From assembly GCA_963772295.1 (NCBI GenBank), contig CAVYWO010000009.1:744001-808000 (forward strand): 64,000 nt of DNA. The letters are read 5' to 3'. Under the pieces are notes generated by a model that worked only from the letters and a program-made list of their open reading frames with translations, did no database searches and was not told where the DNA came from. Numbering within the stretch: position 1 is the first letter of the stretch; each line of letters opens with the position of its first letter. The DNA is from AP-15 sp963772295 (GTDB lineage: Bacteria; Pseudomonadota; Alphaproteobacteria; ATCC43930; CGMCC-115725). The position numbers and the translations under genes are program-made. This document shows positions 17,644-26,692 of this stretch, in pieces.

Positions 17644-19230
17644 ATGCGACGCTGGTTTCTCAGCTATAACTCGCAGGACGCCCGAATTGCCGAGGCGCTC
17701 GAAGGCGAGCTGCGCCGTCAAGACCCCGGCGCCACGATTTACTTTGCGCCGAAGGCATTGCGCCCCGGCGCCTATTGGATGCCCGCGCTCGCCGAAGAAA
17801 TCGCGCAGGCGACCGGCTTCGTCTTGCTGGTCGGGCCGAACGGTCTCGGGCCTTGGCAGACGACCGAGTATTACGAGGCTTATGGCCGCCGCGTAAAGGA
17901 ACGCGATTTTCCGATCATCTTGATTTTGCTCGACGGCCAACCTGCACCGGGCCTGCCGTTTCTGCGGCAATTGCATTGGATCGTGACCGCCGACCCGACT
18001 TCGGAGAAAAGTGTGGCGCAGCTCCTCGCCGCGGCAAGCGGCGGAGGCGCACCGTCCAGCGAATTGTGGCGTCACAACGCGCCCTATCGCGGGCTTGCCG
18101 CGATGACCGAGGCGGACGCCGATTTCTTCTTCGGCCGCGGTCGCGAGACGGTAGAGGCGGTCGGTGCGCTGGCGGCCGCCCCCGATCGGCTCGCGTTGTT
18201 GCTCGGCAATTCGGGTGTCGGCAAGGTGGAGGCGCCCGCCGCCGCGTGGCCGCAGGTCCTCAACGACAGCCGGCGCTGGTGTTTCTTGAAGCTCAGCCCC
18301 GGCACCGAACCGGTGCGCGCACTGGTCGAGCCGTTCCTGCGCACCTGGCAGTTCGATGCGGTCGATCCCGCAAGGGCACGCCTTTTGTCAGACTGGACCG
18401 CAAATCTCGTCGCCGGTTCGGTGGGCCTGCGCGATCTCCTCGATGCAACCGAAGCGCGTTATCGCGACGACATCAAGCAGACGGCCCCGCCGGCCTTTCT
18501 GCTCTACATCGACCAGGGCGAAGAGCTCTACTTGCGCGCCGAGGAGCGGCAGCGCCGCCGCTTTTCGGAACTCGTCGCGGTCGGCCTCGGCGACCGGCGG
18601 CTGCGCGCGATGATGAGCCTGCGCGCCGATTTCTTCGGCGAATTGCAGAAGGACGAAGCGCTCCACTCGGCGCACCGGCTGATCGACGTGCCGCCGCTGC
18701 GCGAGGCCGCCTTGCGCACGGTCGTCGGCCGTCCGGCGAGCCTGTTGCAGGCGCGCTTCGAGAGCGAGCGGCTGGCCTCGGACATCGCCCGGCGCACGGC
18801 GGAAAACTCGGCGACCGACGCCGGCGCGCTGCCGCTGCTGTCCTATCTGCTCGACGACATGTGGACGCGCATGGTCGAGCGCGGCGACGGCGTGTTGCGG
18901 CTGCCGGCGCAGGCGATCGATCTGGGCGGTGTTCTCGTCGAGCGCAGCGAGGCCTTCCTATCCGCCCATCGCGACCGCGCGGACGCGATCAAGCGCATCC
19001 TCACCTTGAACCTCGCGACCGTGCGCGAGGACGGCCAACCCGCGCGCCGCCGCGCCCCCCGTTCCGAGTTCTCGGATGACGAATGGCGGCTGGTCGGCGA
19101 GCTCGCGGATCATCCGAACCGTCTCGTCGTGACCGCGGTGCGCGAGGCCAGCGAGGCCTATGCCGAGATCGCGCACGAGACGGTGTTCCGCCGCTGGGAC
19201 AGGCTGCACGACATGCGGCCAGAGGGGTGA
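17644..19230 (+). pseudogene. TIR-domain STAND-type NTPase, C-terminally truncated by an IS110 element
   Basis: An N-terminal TIR domain (RRWFLSYNSQDARIAEALEG to about residue 130, with GPWQTTEYYEAY at the usual catalytic-Glu position) is followed by a nSTAND1-type NTPase. The NTPase has GLAAMTEADADFFFGR, P-loop, FLLYIDQGEELYL as Walker B, and LLSYLLDDMW. Such TIR-STAND proteins are sensor-effectors, probably NAD+-cleaving and defence-related. Two defects show. The P-loop reads LLGNSGVGKVEAPAAAW, lacking the Ser/Thr after GK and seemingly the following helix, as after an in-frame deletion. The frame also stops within a few codons of the junction with IS110 sequence near 19215, so the sensor region is gone. 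An upstream TTG at 17623 is an alternative start. Confidence 0.8.
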
Positions 19231-20495
19231 TCTGGACGGCGTAGCCGAGATTTTGCAAGCGCGTGACGAGGCGGTGGGTGTTTGCGGCTTTGGCCCTGTC
19301 GAAGTGGTGAGGGCCGAGATCGCGATAGAGTTCGCCGCTGATCAGCATGTGGTAGACACTGGTGAGGATGGAGGCGGCGAGCGCGCCGAACGCCTGTTTG
19401 GCGCCGCGGCGGGCGCGCAGGCGGTGGAACTGCGCCTGGAGATAGCTGTCTTTCTTGCGGGCGGCGGCCTGAGCGCATTGCACGAGCGTGGTCTTGAGCC
19501 ACGGGGCTCCCTTGCGCATCCGGGTAGATCGGCGCTTGCCGTGGGCCTTCAGCCCACGGGCTTGACCCGTGGGGCTCTCGTCGTTTTTCGGGCACAGGCC
19601 GGCCCAGGAGATCAGGTGCCCGGCGGTCGGGAAGCGGCTCATATCGCGGCCGATCTCGGCCAGGATGATTTCGGCGCTGAGGACGCTGACGCCGGGAATG
19701 GTGGTCAAGAGTTGGATGGCGGCGCGAAAGGGCTCGACCTCGGCGTCGACCTCCTGATCGATCTGTTCGATTGCCGCGTTGATCGCGTCGATCTGCTGCA
19801 GATGCAGGCGCAACAGGAAGCGATGATGCCGGGTGACGCGACCGCGCAAGGCTTCGCGGAGCATCGCGGGCGTCGCCTTGATGCGGCGATGGGTCAACTG
19901 GGCCAGCCGTCCGGGATCGCTTTCGCCGGCAATCAAGGCTTCGATCATCTTCCGACCGGACAGGCCCATGACATCGGAGATGACCAAGTCGAGCTTGATG
20001 TTGGCGTCCTCCAGCGTCTTCTGCAGGCGCTGAACATGGCGGCTGCTCTCGCGCACCAGCTGCTTGCGGGTGCGCAGCAAGGTGCGCATCTCTTGGGTCT
20101 GCTCGTCCGGCACGAAACTACCTCGGATCAGGCCATGCGCCAGAAGGTCGGCGAGCCAAGTGGCATCGTTCACGTCGGTCTTGCGCCCGGGCACGTTCTT
20201 GACGTGCGCCGCGTTCGCCAGCACCAGCGTGAAATCGCCGTCGCTCAGGATGTGCCACACCGGCTCTTCCAATAGACGCCGGTCGCCTCCATCGCGAGGT
20301 GGGTGCAGCCCTCGCCGGCGAGCCAGTCCGACAGGGCCAGCAGCTCCTTGGTTGTTGTCTTAAAGGTGCGCACCTCGCGCCGCACCTCGCCGTTCGCCCC
20401 CGGCCTACGCCGGGGCAGGCTATGTGTCTCACGCAGGCCACGACGGTATCCTTGTGCACGTCGAGGCCGGCGCAACGCGGATACAGAACTTCCAT
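19217..20495 (-). pseudogene. IS110 transposase, copy 1, frameshifted
   Basis: The DEDD (RuvC-like) start CAGLDVHKDTVVACVRH lies in one frame. After a 23-bp insertion at 20399-20421 the protein resumes in a second frame (NGEVRREVRTFKTTTKELLA to MEATGVYWK). A two-base insertion (AG) just after that Trp-Lys pair shifts it again to the main frame PVWHILSDGDFTLVLANAAHV. The Tnp domain with the catalytic Ser region follows (LTTIPGVSVLSAEIILAEIG, PTAGHLISWAGLCPKNDES). The usual stop is missing and the frame runs on into the TIR-STAND gene in antisense. Removing both insertions restores a full-length product. Confidence 0.85.
20399..20421 (-). repeat. 23-bp palindromic micro-insert in IS110 copy 1
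   Basis: On the minus strand the insert is AGCCTGCCCCGG, a short loop (CGTA), then GGCCGGG. It sits between CAT and G of the transposase gene. Deleting it restores the frame and gives VRHMANGEVRREV, the expected IS110 text. The same 23-bp unit with one base difference lies in copy 2 in the opposite orientation, also between CAT and G. Confidence 0.85.
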
Positions 20496-20496
20496 A

Positions 20497-20742
20497 GCCC
20501 CTCCTGCTCTTGCGCCGCCCGGCGTGGGATCCCGTCAAACGAACTCTAAAAAACGCGCTCCCGAGCCGTTGCCGGCCCGTGGCGCAATTGGGGGTGCTCG
20601 GGAATCCCCGGTCCAACTAACAAACGGGCTGCCCGCACCAAGCAAAACCCGACCTCTGTGCCGAGGGCGCTGTCTCGGATATTATCAACTTCGCCCCCGT
20701 TTCATCCATGGCGGGTCGGCGCAGCCGGTGGGTAACTAACAA
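20497..20742 (-). ncRNA. IS110 copy 1 non-coding left end, candidate bridge RNA
   Basis: This non-coding end precedes the transposase on the same strand, where IS110-group elements encode their bridge RNA. It is clearly homologous to the left end of copy 2. The 9-mer AACTAACAA (plus strand) occurs inside at 20615-20623 and again at the element terminus at 20734-20742. In copy 2 both positions read AACTCGCAA. This is the pattern expected if the inner word is a guide loop matched to the terminus or target. RNA ends and fold are not determined. Confidence 0.55.
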
Positions 20743-20773
20743 GAAACCTCGGCAATGTAGCATGATGGTAGCG

Positions 20774-21426
20774 TCAAGCTGCCTCGGCGAGGGGTTGGAG
20801 TTGTGCTGCGAAGCCGAGCTTGGCGAGCTGGGCTACCAGACGCTTGGCTTTGGCTTCCGGTGCGCGGCGGTCGAAGTAGTCGGCGCCGAGGTCGCGATGC
20901 GGCGCGCCGGATTTCAGCATGTGGTAGATGGCCGTGAGGATGGAAGCGGCGACGGCGCAGATCGCCTTCTGCCGTCCGCGCCGGCCGGACAGGCGAAGGT
21001 ACTGTGCTCTGTAGTAGCTGTTCTTGCTGCGTTTGGCCGCCCACGCACATTGCACGAGCATCGTCTTGAGCCAGGGAGCGCCTTTGCGCAGGCGCGTGGA
21101 TTTGCGCTTGCCGGCACTCTCGTTCTGGCCGGGGCAAAGCCCGGCCCAGGCGACGAGGTGGCCAGCCGTCGGGAAGCGGCTCATAGCCTGCCCCGGCGAA
21201 GGCCGGGGTCGCGGCCGATCTCGGCCAGGATGGCGGTCGCCGACAGCACGCTGACGCCGGGGATCCCGCACAGGCGGTTGATCAGTTCGCGAAAGGGCGG
21301 CGGCCCGTCGACTGCCCCCTCGTCGACGCGTTCGATCTGGTCAGCGACCTGCGATCGATCTGCCGGATCGCGGCATCGAGCGCATCCCACTGCTGGCACC
21401 GCCGGGTAGCCGGTCTTGATGTCCAT
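20774..21426 (-). pseudogene. IS110 transposase remnant, copy 2
   Basis: The minus strand encodes FRELINRLCGIPGVSVLSAT through AILAEIGRD. A 23-bp insert (21185-21207) follows, then MSRFPTAGHLVAWAGLCPGQ through to FAAQLQPLAEAA and a stop, matching the C-terminal half of copy 1. The segment that should hold residues about 25-165 is missing. The text GLDVHKETVVACVR, which belongs at the N-terminus, is instead read on the plus strand around 21413-21452, next to an 8-bp inverted repeat (GGCCTGCG/CGCAGGCC). This implies a local inversion plus deletion, or invasion by a second fragment. Confidence 0.82.
21185..21207 (+). repeat. 23-bp palindromic micro-insert in IS110 copy 2
   Basis: The plus strand reads AGCCTGCCCCGG, loop (CGAA), GGCCGGG, inserted between CAT and G. 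Removing it joins AEIGRD to MSRFPTAG exactly as in copy 1, so it is a clean insertion. It differs at one loop base from the unit in copy 1 and lies in the opposite orientation relative to the transposase. Confidence 0.85.
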
Positions 21427-21480
21427 AAGGAGACGGTCGTGGCCTGCGTCCGACTGATGGGTGGTCGCAGGCCGACGCGC

Positions 21481-21743
21481 GAATGCCGCACCTCCTCCAC
21501 AGCCGCGCCGCCGGGGTGGGAGCCTCCAACAAAGCGAAATCTAACAAGCGCGCTCCGGGGCGTTGCCGCCCTTGGCACCAGTGGGGGTCTTCGAGGCTCC
21601 GCGGGTCCAACTCGCAACCGGGCTCTCCGGCTCCAAGGAGCGTCGACCTCTGGCCGACGGCAGGGCCATTATAGCGCCGCCGCAGGCCTTGCCGCCGGTT
21701 TCATCCAGGGCGGGTCGGCCGCAGGCCGGTGGGTAACTCGCAA
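21481..21743 (-). ncRNA. IS110 copy 2 non-coding left end, candidate bridge RNA
   Basis: It aligns along its length with the non-coding left end of copy 1, sharing GCGCGCTCC, GGGTCCAACT, GACCTCTG, GGTTTCATCC and GGCCGGTGGGTAACT. The word AACTCGCAA occurs inside (21609-21617) and at the terminus (21735-21743), against AACTAACAA at both places in copy 1. Whether any RNA is still made is unknown, since the transposase is broken. Confidence 0.5.
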
Positions 21744-21792
21744 TGACCAAAGGGGTAGGCGGGCGCGGTCGGGACGACCAGTCGTTGTCTCT

Positions 21793-22467
21793 TTAGATCG
21801 CCTGAAACGGCTGGCCCTTTACCGCATCGACGAGCTGGTAGAACACCTCGTTGACCTTGGGCCAACTCGGCAGCTTTTTCATATTGTCGAGCCACCGCCT
21901 CACGTTGGGATAGGGTGAGAAGTCGCAGCGGATGACCTCGCCGAGGGTGACAATCCCCGCCCCGAAATAGTCGGCGATGGTGATCTCATTGCCGCACAAG
22001 TATTGCTTGTTGGGGCCGATCCAGTAGTCGTTCAGTATTTTCAGCCACTTCTTGGCATTCTGCTGGCCGATTTCAATGGTCGCGGCCTGGGCCTCGTCGC
22101 TGCGCCGCTTGAGGTGCGGGAAAAGCTGAGGATAAGCGAGATTGTAGCCCCAGTCGCGATAGAAGTTGGTGTTGATCCAATCCATCATCTCGTTGACTTT
22201 GGCGCGCCTCTTGAGATCCTTCGGATAGGCAGGCGAGCCGATCTTGTCGGCGAGATATTTGAGGATGGCTGAGCTCTCGGTGAGCCGCAGATCGCCGTCC
22301 TCGAGCATCGGGACGAGGGAGTTCGGATTGAGCGAGGCGTAGGGCTCCTTGAGATGTTCGCCGGTCATCAGGTCGACGAGCTGCTCCTCGACGTCGATCT
22401 TGTTCTCGGCCATGAACAGGCGCACCGGTCGGCTCGTCATCGACACCGGGTGCATGTACAATTTCAT
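21793..22467 (-). CDS. Glutathione S-transferase family protein
   Basis: The start at 22467 gives a 224-residue protein beginning MKLYMHPVSMTSRPVRLFMA, the thioredoxin-like GST domain with a Ser/Thr-rich active-site turn as in theta-like classes. NSLVPMLEDGDLRLTESSAI contains the conserved cis-Pro and the ES glutathione contact. The helical C-domain includes LCGNEITIADYFGAGIVTLG, with the N-capping box and Asp of GST folds. The cytosolic enzyme would conjugate or isomerise electrophiles with glutathione; the substrate is unknown. It overlaps the sulfotransferase fragment by 4 bp and lies just outside the IS110 scar. Confidence 0.92.
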   Translation of the reverse strand: MKLYMHPVSMTSRPVRLFMAENKIDVEEQLVDLMTGEHLKEPYASLNPNSLVPMLEDGDLRLTESSAILKYLADKIGSPAYPKDLKRRAKVNEMMDWINTNFYRDWGYNLAYPQLFPHLKRRSDEAQAATIEIGQQNAKKWLKILNDYWIGPNKQYLCGNEITIADYFGAGIVTLGEVIRCDFSPYPNVRRWLDNMKKLPSWPKVNEVFYQLVDAVKGQPFQAI

Positions 22468-23048
22468 TGCCAGCCTCCGATAAAGCGCACCGCGACTGTG
22501 CGCTTGCCCGGCGCTCGGCGCAAGCACGCTGTCCCGACCCCCTCACGGCGCGGGGTTGCGGTCGGCTCCGCCTGCGGCAGCACGGCGAGCAGCGGGCCGA
22601 GGTGGCGCTCGTACCAGGTGCTGGGCGTGTTCACCGCGCGCTCGGTCTCGTAGAAATTGAGGCAGGCCGGGTCCCAGTCCAAGCCGATGAAGTCGATCAG
22701 ACGGCGCGCCTGTCCCTCCAGATCCTTGACCAGCTCTTCGTATTGCAAGTCGAAGATCGGCACCGGCAGGACCCGGCGCCAATGGTCGGCCATGCGCTCG
22801 GTCTCGACATGGCGCCGGCCGCAATCGGCGAGGTCGGTGGCGAAGGCCATCTCCGGCGCGAACCGCTGAAAGAAGCAGGACAATGCGTTGTCGCGCGCAT
22901 CGCGATGACAGCAGATGATCTTTGCGCGAGGGAACAAGATCGCGATCAGCCCGAGCGAGAACACGTTCTGCGGATGCTTGTCGACGACGCGGACCGCACC
23001 GCCGCCGATCGTTCGCAGTGCTTCGATGTGGCGCGCGGCGAGCTCGAC
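22464..23048 (-). pseudogene. Sulfotransferase, N-terminally truncated remnant
   Basis: About 195 codons match the C-terminal part of TPR-type sulfotransferases: VVDKHPQNVFSLGLIAILFP, KIICCHRDARDNALSCFFQRF (3'-phosphate binding), VPIFDLQYEELVKDLEG and LDWDPACLNFYETERAVNT. The frame is blocked by a stop at 23049 and has no N-terminal P-loop (5'-PSB), which these enzymes need to bind PAPS. Upstream DNA up to the slt gene encodes nothing related. A GTG inside could start a shortened product, but it would lack half the active site. It ends by overlapping the GST start. Confidence 0.78.
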
Positions 23049-23188
23049 TTATTCCGAGGAGCGCATCGCGCGACGAGTCCGTCCGGGGGTCGCAGGGACA
23101 AAGGCGAAGCTATGTCCGACCGGGTCGGAAGCTGGCCTCATAATTCGACCGCGGCGCACTCGGGCCGAGGCCGGCGCGCCGCCTTGCT

Positions 23189-25192
23189 TCAGCGCGCGAG
23201 GTCGCTGACCAGCGAGAAGGCCGAACTGCGGCCGAGCTGGCCGCGATAGACCTGCAGATTTTCGAGGACGCGCTGCACATAGCTGCGCGTCTCGGCGATC
23301 GGGATCAGCTCGATCCAGTCGACCATGCCGATGGCGCCGCCGCGCGGATCGCCGTAGGCCTGCAGCCATTGCCGGACGTGGCCCGGGCCGGCGTTGTAGG
23401 CGGCGATCGCAAGCGCGTAGGAGCCGCCGAAATCGTCGAGAACCTGCTCGAGATAGGCGCGCCCGAGTTTGATGTTGTAGCCGCTATCGGTGGTCAAAGC
23501 CGCGAGCGAGAACGGCAGCTGGACCCTGAGGGCGACCGCGCTCGCCGTCGCCGGCATCAGTTGCATCAGGCCCAGCGCGCCCGAGCGGCTCACCGCATCG
23601 ATCTCGAAGCCGCTCTCCTGGCGCACCATCGCGTAAAGCAGCGCGTGCTCCGCATTGCCGCCGGTCGGCAAGTCGACGGTCGGGTAGCCGTGGATCATCA
23701 GCGGCGTTCCGGCCCCGATCGCCCGCTTGGCAACGGCGATCGCGAGATCGATCCGGCCGTTCTGCTGAGCGAGATCGGCGACCATGGCGAATTCGGTCGG
23801 GGTTGCGGCGTGGTCGGCGAGATGCAGCAGAAACCGCTTGCTGTGCCGGCGGTCGCCGAGTGCGAAGAAGATCCGGGCCGCGCGAACGACCTCGCCGGCG
23901 TCGAACCGGGCGCGGTCGGCGGCGCTCGGGACCGGCTCCGGCAGCGGATGCGGCGGCGCGTCGTCGCCGAGCTGATGCGCCGCGAGCTGGCCATAAAAAG
24001 TGGCCATGTGCTTGGCGGCGGCAGCATACCATTTGGCGGCAAGGCTCGGTTTTCCTCCCGCCGCGGCGGCGCGGCCGCCCCAATAGCCGGCCCGCGCCTT
24101 GGCATAGGGGCCGTCGGCGCGGCTCAAGATGCGCGAGAAATCGTCGAAGGCCTGGGCCGGGTCATTGATATGGCGGAGGACGATGAAGCCCTGCAGAAAC
24201 AGGGCGTCGGCATAAGCGTTGCCGTCGATCGCACCATGCCCCTCGACAATGCGGTAGGCCCGTCGAAAGTCGCCCGCGGCCAGGAGTTGCCTGGCGACGG
24301 CCTGCCGCTCTGCCGCCCATTCCGCCGGATGAACCGGGTCGCCCGGATGATCCAGCAGGATTTGCGCCGCGGCGTCCGTCAGGTCCTTGCGGCGCAGCCA
24401 CCGCAGCTCTTCATAGAGCAATCCCGCGTCGGAATGCAGTCGCGGCGGCACCTTGGTCAGCAACGCGGCGTTCGCCACCCCGGCGGCGAGCGCCAGCCGG
24501 GCTTGCGCCAATGCCCGCTGATCGGGCGAGACCCGCGCCAGCATGCGCAATGCCGCCTCGCTCTTGCGCTGCCACAGCAGCCGATCGAGCCGCTGCCAGT
24601 CATCCTCGGGGCGAATTATGCCGCCGTGCTTGACGACAAAGGCTTTTTCGTCGGCCGGGGCGAACTCGGCATCGACCCAGGCCGCGCGCAACGCGGCCGT
24701 GCCGCCCGCGGCATGGCCCGCACCGAGCAGCAGCTCGGCGGCACGGACCTTGCCGGCGGCACCGACCGGGGGATGCTTTTTCAGCCAGTCGGCGGCCACC
24801 GGATCGGGCTCGGCGGCGAGCGCCTCCTCGGCATGTTCGCGCAGTTGCTTCTGCCCGGGCCAATCGGGGTTCGCTTCGAGGAATGCCGCGATCTCGGCAA
24901 AACCGCCGGGCGCCCCCGGCCGGGCGTAGTCGAGCCAGTGCAGGATCTTGTCCGGCAGCGGGTCCTTGATGGCCGCGGCGGCGGCAAAGGCCGCGTTCCA
25001 ATTGCCGGCATCGGCGGCGGCGACGGCGGTGTGCAGCGCGGCGAGATCGGCGCCGGACAGCGCCTCGCCCCGCGCCTCGGCCGCGCCGATCGCGGCGACG
25101 AGGACGACGATACAGAATCGATCGAGACAGAAGCGAACGAGCAAAGTGGATCCCCAGACCCCGCCGAACGCGACGATTGTGGCTAACCTCAT
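23189..25192 (-). CDS. slt: Soluble lytic murein transglycosylase
   Basis: This 667-residue periplasmic protein has an N-terminal signal (about residues 18-43), a long superhelical region of Ala-rich helical repeats, and a C-terminal lysozyme-like SLT domain. The catalytic Glu is in LYAMVRQESGFEID, and GALGLMQLMPATA and AIAAYNAGPGHVRQWL follow. The enzyme cleaves peptidoglycan glycan strands with formation of 1,6-anhydromuramic acid, in wall turnover and growth. It is divergent from dapA across about 110 bp, a common alphaproteobacterial arrangement. All family motifs are intact. Confidence 0.94.
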   Translation of the reverse strand: MRLATIVAFGGVWGSTLLVRFCLDRFCIVVLVAAIGAAEARGEALSGADLAALHTAVAAADAGNWNAAFAAAAAIKDPLPDKILHWLDYARPGAPGGFAEIAAFLEANPDWPGQKQLREHAEEALAAEPDPVAADWLKKHPPVGAAGKVRAAELLLGAGHAAGGTAALRAAWVDAEFAPADEKAFVVKHGGIIRPEDDWQRLDRLLWQRKSEAALRMLARVSPDQRALAQARLALAAGVANAALLTKVPPRLHSDAGLLYEELRWLRRKDLTDAAAQILLDHPGDPVHPAEWAAERQAVARQLLAAGDFRRAYRIVEGHGAIDGNAYADALFLQGFIVLRHINDPAQAFDDFSRILSRADGPYAKARAGYWGGRAAAAGGKPSLAAKWYAAAAKHMATFYGQLAAHQLGDDAPPHPLPEPVPSAADRARFDAGEVVRAARIFFALGDRRHSKRFLLHLADHAATPTEFAMVADLAQQNGRIDLAIAVAKRAIGAGTPLMIHGYPTVDLPTGGNAEHALLYAMVRQESGFEIDAVSRSGALGLMQLMPATASAVALRVQLPFSLAALTTDSGYNIKLGRAYLEQVLDDFGGSYALAIAAYNAGPGHVRQWLQAYGDPRGGAIGMVDWIELIPIAETRSYVQRVLENLQVYRGQLGRSSAFSLVSDLAR

Positions 25193-25302
25193 AACGGGTA
25201 TCGCCGCGCCTGGGCAAGCAGGCAGGCGGCGCCGCGGCCTGTTGCCGGCTTCGGCCGCCGGGGTTATCGTCCCCCGGTGGCGGTGAAGCCGGGGAGGGTG
25301 CG

Positions 25303-26178
25303 ATGTTCAAAGGCTCGTTCGTCGCGTTGATCACGCCGTTCCGCGACGGCAAGGTCGACGAAACCGCGTTTCAGGAGCTGGTTTCCTGGCAGCTAGGACA
25401 GGGCACGCACGGCCTGGTGCCGTGCGGCACCACCGGCGAATCGCCGGCCCTCGCCGATGACGAGCACGAGCGGGTGGTGGCGCTCTGCGTCGAGGCGGCA
25501 AAGGGACGGGTGCCGGTGGTCGCGGGCACCGGCAGCAACTCGACGCATCACACGATCGCCTTGACCCGGCAGGCGAAAGCGGCCGGCGCCGATGCCGCGC
25601 TGATCGTCTGCCCCTACTACAACAAGCCGACGCAGGAAGGGCTCTACCAGCACTTCAAGGCGGTGCATGACGCCGTCGACCTGCCGATCGTGATCTACAA
25701 CATTCCCGGCCGTTCGGCGGTGGACATGACGAATGCGACGATGGCGCGGCTCGCCCAATTGCCGAACATCGTCGGGGTCAAGGACGCGACCAACGATCTC
25801 GCCCGGCCGCTGCGGATGCGGGTCGAGATCGGCAGCGAATTCGCGATGTTGTCGGGCGAGGACGCGACCGCGGTCGCCTATCTGGCGCAGGGCGGCGACG
25901 GTTGCATCTCGGTCACCGCAAATGTCGCGCCGCGGCTCCTCGCCGACATGCACGAAGCCTGGCAGCGAGGCGAGATCGCGACCGTGCGGCGGATCAACGA
26001 ACGCCTGATCGCGCTGCACGACGCATTGTTCGCCGAGACCAGCCCGGCGCCCGTCAAGTTTGCCGCCTCGCTCCTCGGCAAATGCGAAGCCGCGGTGCGC
26101 CTGCCGCTGTGCCAGATCATGCCGCAGACGCAAGAGCGGGTGACGCAGGCGATGCGCGGCGCCGGGCTCCTCAACTGA
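25303..26178 (+). CDS. dapA: 4-hydroxy-tetrahydrodipicolinate synthase
   Basis: The 291-residue TIM-barrel enzyme condenses pyruvate with aspartate semialdehyde, the first committed step of lysine and diaminopimelate synthesis. Motifs are clear: ALITPFRDGKVDE, VPCGTTGESPAL (pyruvate site), CPYYNKPTQEGLYQHFKAV, IYNIPGRSAVDM with the Tyr relay, and NIVGVKDATNDLAR with the Schiff-base Lys near residue 162. The start follows GGAGGGTGCG. It is followed by smpB 24 bp downstream. Confidence 0.97.
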   Translation: MFKGSFVALITPFRDGKVDETAFQELVSWQLGQGTHGLVPCGTTGESPALADDEHERVVALCVEAAKGRVPVVAGTGSNSTHHTIALTRQAKAAGADAALIVCPYYNKPTQEGLYQHFKAVHDAVDLPIVIYNIPGRSAVDMTNATMARLAQLPNIVGVKDATNDLARPLRMRVEIGSEFAMLSGEDATAVAYLAQGGDGCISVTANVAPRLLADMHEAWQRGEIATVRRINERLIALHDALFAETSPAPVKFAASLLGKCEAAVRLPLCQIMPQTQERVTQAMRGAGLLN

Positions 26179-26202
26179 GGCGACGCGGGCGCGCGACCGG
26201 CG

Positions 26203-26667
26203 ATGCGGACGGCCGATCGCTATGTCGCGCAGAACCGGCGCGCCCGCCACGATTATGTGATCGAGGATACGCTCGAGGCCGGCCTCGTCTTGCGCGGCAG
26301 CGAGGTCAAGGTGCTGCGCCGCGGTCAGGCCAGCATTGCCGAGGCCTATGCCGACGAGCAAGGCGGCGAGCTGTTTTTGGTCAACGCCAATATTCCCGAA
26401 TACGCGGCCGCGGCGCATTTCACCCACGAGCCGCGGCGGCCGCGCAAATTGCTGCTGCATCGCAAGGAGATGAACCGGCTGATGGGGGCGATCCGCCGGC
26501 AAGGGGCGACGCTCATCCCGCTGTCGATCTACTTCAACGAACGCGGCCGCGCCAAGGTAGCGCTCGGCCTCGCCCGCGGCAGGAAGAAGGCCGACAGGCG
26601 GCAGGCCGAGAAGGCGCGGGACTGGCAGCGCGACCGTGCCCGGATCCTGCGCGCCCGCAACGCCTGA
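26203..26667 (+). CDS. smpB: tmRNA-binding protein SmpB
   Basis: The 154-residue protein binds tmRNA and brings it to stalled ribosomes for trans-translation. The beta-barrel has RRARHDYVIEDTLEAGLVLR, GSEVKVLRRGQASIAEAYA and LFLVNANIPEYAAAA. The basic C-terminal tail that enters the mRNA channel is present (KKADRRQAEKARDWQRD). The order dapA-smpB is common in alphaproteobacteria. The tmRNA gene itself was not found in this window. Confidence 0.96.
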   Translation: MRTADRYVAQNRRARHDYVIEDTLEAGLVLRGSEVKVLRRGQASIAEAYADEQGGELFLVNANIPEYAAAAHFTHEPRRPRKLLLHRKEMNRLMGAIRRQGATLIPLSIYFNERGRAKVALGLARGRKKADRRQAEKARDWQRDRARILRARNA

Positions 26668-26692
26668 TCCGCCGTGCGCCCGACCGTCGCGC

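Larger units (their letters stand above)
19217..20742 (-). mobile_element. IS110-family element, copy 1 (degraded)
   Basis: A minus-strand IS110-type transposase is preceded by about 245 bp of non-coding end homologous to that of copy 2. The right end near 19217 is inside the truncated TIR-STAND gene. The left end near 20742 directly abuts the right end of copy 2. There are no terminal inverted repeats, as usual for IS110. The transposase is broken by a 23-bp insertion and a 2-bp frameshift, so the copy is not autonomous. Exact ends were placed by comparing the two copies. Confidence 0.82.
20743..21743 (-). mobile_element. IS110-family element, copy 2 (rearranged remnant)
   Basis: It has the same orientation and the same kind of left end as copy 1, but only the C-terminal half of the transposase survives on the minus strand. 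It is broken by a 23-bp insert, and a piece encoding the N-terminal DEDD motif now lies inverted near 21413-21460. The right end abuts copy 1. The left end (about 21743) faces the GST gene. It is not functional. Confidence 0.8.

Noticed and set aside
19001..19216. C-terminal extension of the IS110 copy 1 transposase
   Set aside because: This part is antisense to the TIR-STAND gene and has no counterpart in copy 2; the true stop codon was lost at the junction.
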